Source: Clostridiales bacterium
Lineage (GTDB): Bacteria; Bacillota; Clostridia; Oscillospirales; Oscillospiraceae
NCBI GenBank assembly: GCA_019421975.1
Contig: JAHZEE010000025.1
Location: 3,779 to 11,053 of the forward strand
DNA: 7,275 nt
Reading direction: 5' to 3'
This document shows positions 6,678-7,275 of the stretch, piece by piece. The notes beneath the pieces are model-generated. The model was given only the letters and a program-made list of their open reading frames with translations, did not search any database and was not told the DNA's origin. The position numbers and the translations under genes were made by a program. Position 1 is the stretch's first letter; every line of letters starts with the position of its first letter.

Positions 6678-7244
6678 ATGGAATTTCTTTTGGCATCGTC
6701 GTCGCCCCGGCGGCGGCAGCTTCTGGCCCAGCTGGGCCTCACCTTCACCATCCAGGCCGCGGACATCGACGAGACCATGGACCCCGCGCGCAGCCCCAGC
6801 CAGGAGGTGGGCCGGATTTCGGCCCAGAAGGCCGCTGCGGTGGCAGCCGCACCGGAGACCATTGTGATTGCGGCCGATACCATTGTATGTATGGATGGCC
6901 GAATTTTGGGAAAGCCAAAGACAGAGGACGAGGCCTTTTCCATGCTGAGAGGTCTGGCCGGCCGCGGCCATGAGGTGCTCACCGGCCTGACGGTGCGGCA
7001 GGCGGGGCGCTCACTCACCCAGGTCGAGCGCACCAGAGTCCAGTTCCGGCCGTGCCGGGACGAGGAGCTGCGCGCCTACATCGCCACGGGCGAGCCCATG
7101 GACAAGGCGGGGGCGTACGGCATTCAGGGGCTGGCGTCCATCTTTGTTGAGCGCATCGAGGGCGACTACTACAATGTGGTGGGCCTGCCCCTTTGCACAC
7201 TGGCCCGGATGCTGGAGCAATTCGGGGTATTTCTGCTGAGGTGA
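6678..7244 (+). CDS. maf: Maf family nucleoside triphosphate pyrophosphatase, dTTP/UTP type
   Basis: This 188-aa cytosolic enzyme has the normal Maf length. It hydrolyses non-canonical or selected nucleoside triphosphates to monophosphate and pyrophosphate, and in Bacillus Maf is also linked to septum inhibition. Motifs visible in order are the N-terminal loop LASSSPRRRQLL (5-16), IDE (30-32), AADTIV with catalytic-site Asp67 (65-70), GKPK (78-81), GHEVLTG (97-103), EPMDKAGAYGIQG (139-151) and NVVGLP (166-171). KAGAYGIQ with Gln150 matches the YhdE/B. subtilis Maf subgroup (dTTP, UTP and modified pyrimidines) and not the m7GTP-specific YceF type. The ATG directly follows the U32 stop codon with no gap. 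A further gene begins 4 nt after its stop. maf next to mre genes is a common arrangement in Firmicutes. Confidence 0.96.
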   Translation: MEFLLASSSPRRRQLLAQLGLTFTIQAADIDETMDPARSPSQEVGRISAQKAAAVAAAPETIVIAADTIVCMDGRILGKPKTEDEAFSMLRGLAGRGHEVLTGLTVRQAGRSLTQVERTRVQFRPCRDEELRAYIATGEPMDKAGAYGIQGLASIFVERIEGDYYNVVGLPLCTLARMLEQFGVFLLR

Positions 7245-7248
7245 AGCG

Positions 7249-7275
7249 ATGAAAAAGCTGTTTTCCAAGCGGCTC
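7249..7275 (+). CDS. Start of a downstream gene, possibly mreC (3'-truncated)
   Basis: Only nine codons are visible (MKKLFSKRL), cut by the window end. GAGGTGA at 7238-7244, overlapping the maf stop codon, sits 4 nt before the ATG and is a good ribosome site. A short Lys/Arg-rich start is typical of a cytoplasmic stretch before a membrane anchor. Because maf often precedes mreB/mreC in Firmicutes, MreC, a rod-shape scaffold protein with one N-terminal helix, is the likeliest guess. Nine residues cannot prove it; any small membrane protein would fit. Confidence 0.5.

Overview
The window looks like chromosome from a GC-rich member of the Clostridia, perhaps an Oscillospiraceae-type gut bacterium. 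The evidence is strong AGGAGG-type ribosome sites, a TATAAT promoter in otherwise very GC-rich DNA, a long DUF3656-type U32 protein, and a maf gene leading into what may be a mre gene. The taxon is inferred from gene style only. Every gene reads on the + strand, packing is tight, and no mobile element, tRNA, rRNA or CRISPR array was seen.

Region 1 (1-4381) is the 3' end of an operon for a membrane cation/proton-pumping complex. It encodes three consecutive but different antiporter-like subunits of the NuoL/NuoM/NuoN, MrpA/MrpD and HyfB superfamily. The first is cut at the window start, the second is a complete 481-aa MrpD/NuoN-sized protein, and the third is an unusual 583-aa protein. The third lacks the usual first two helices but has a C-terminal extension like the lateral arm of NuoL/HyfB. 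All three keep the buried Glu/Lys chain used for ion translocation. No hydrogenase, quinone-site or NADH-oxidising subunit is visible, so the complex type (Mrp-like antiporter, membrane hydrogenase or complex I-like) depends on genes left of the window.

Region 2 (4382-4595) is the only sizeable intergenic gap. It holds a perfect 14-bp GC-rich hairpin without a U-tract, an extended -10 promoter, a small inverted-repeat cluster at the predicted transcription start, and a leader hairpin running into the ribosome site of the next gene.

Region 3 (4596-7275) is a second operon: a 693-aa U32/DUF3656 protein (RlhA/TrhP-type RNA hydroxylation family), then Maf nucleotide pyrophosphatase with no gap, then after 4 nt the first nine codons of a gene that may be mreC. 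The first two are housekeeping functions in RNA modification and nucleotide-pool/division control; a mre gene would add cell shape.

Most of the window is ordinary. The parts most worth attention are the architecture of the third antiporter-like subunit and the three-subunit antiporter array as a whole.
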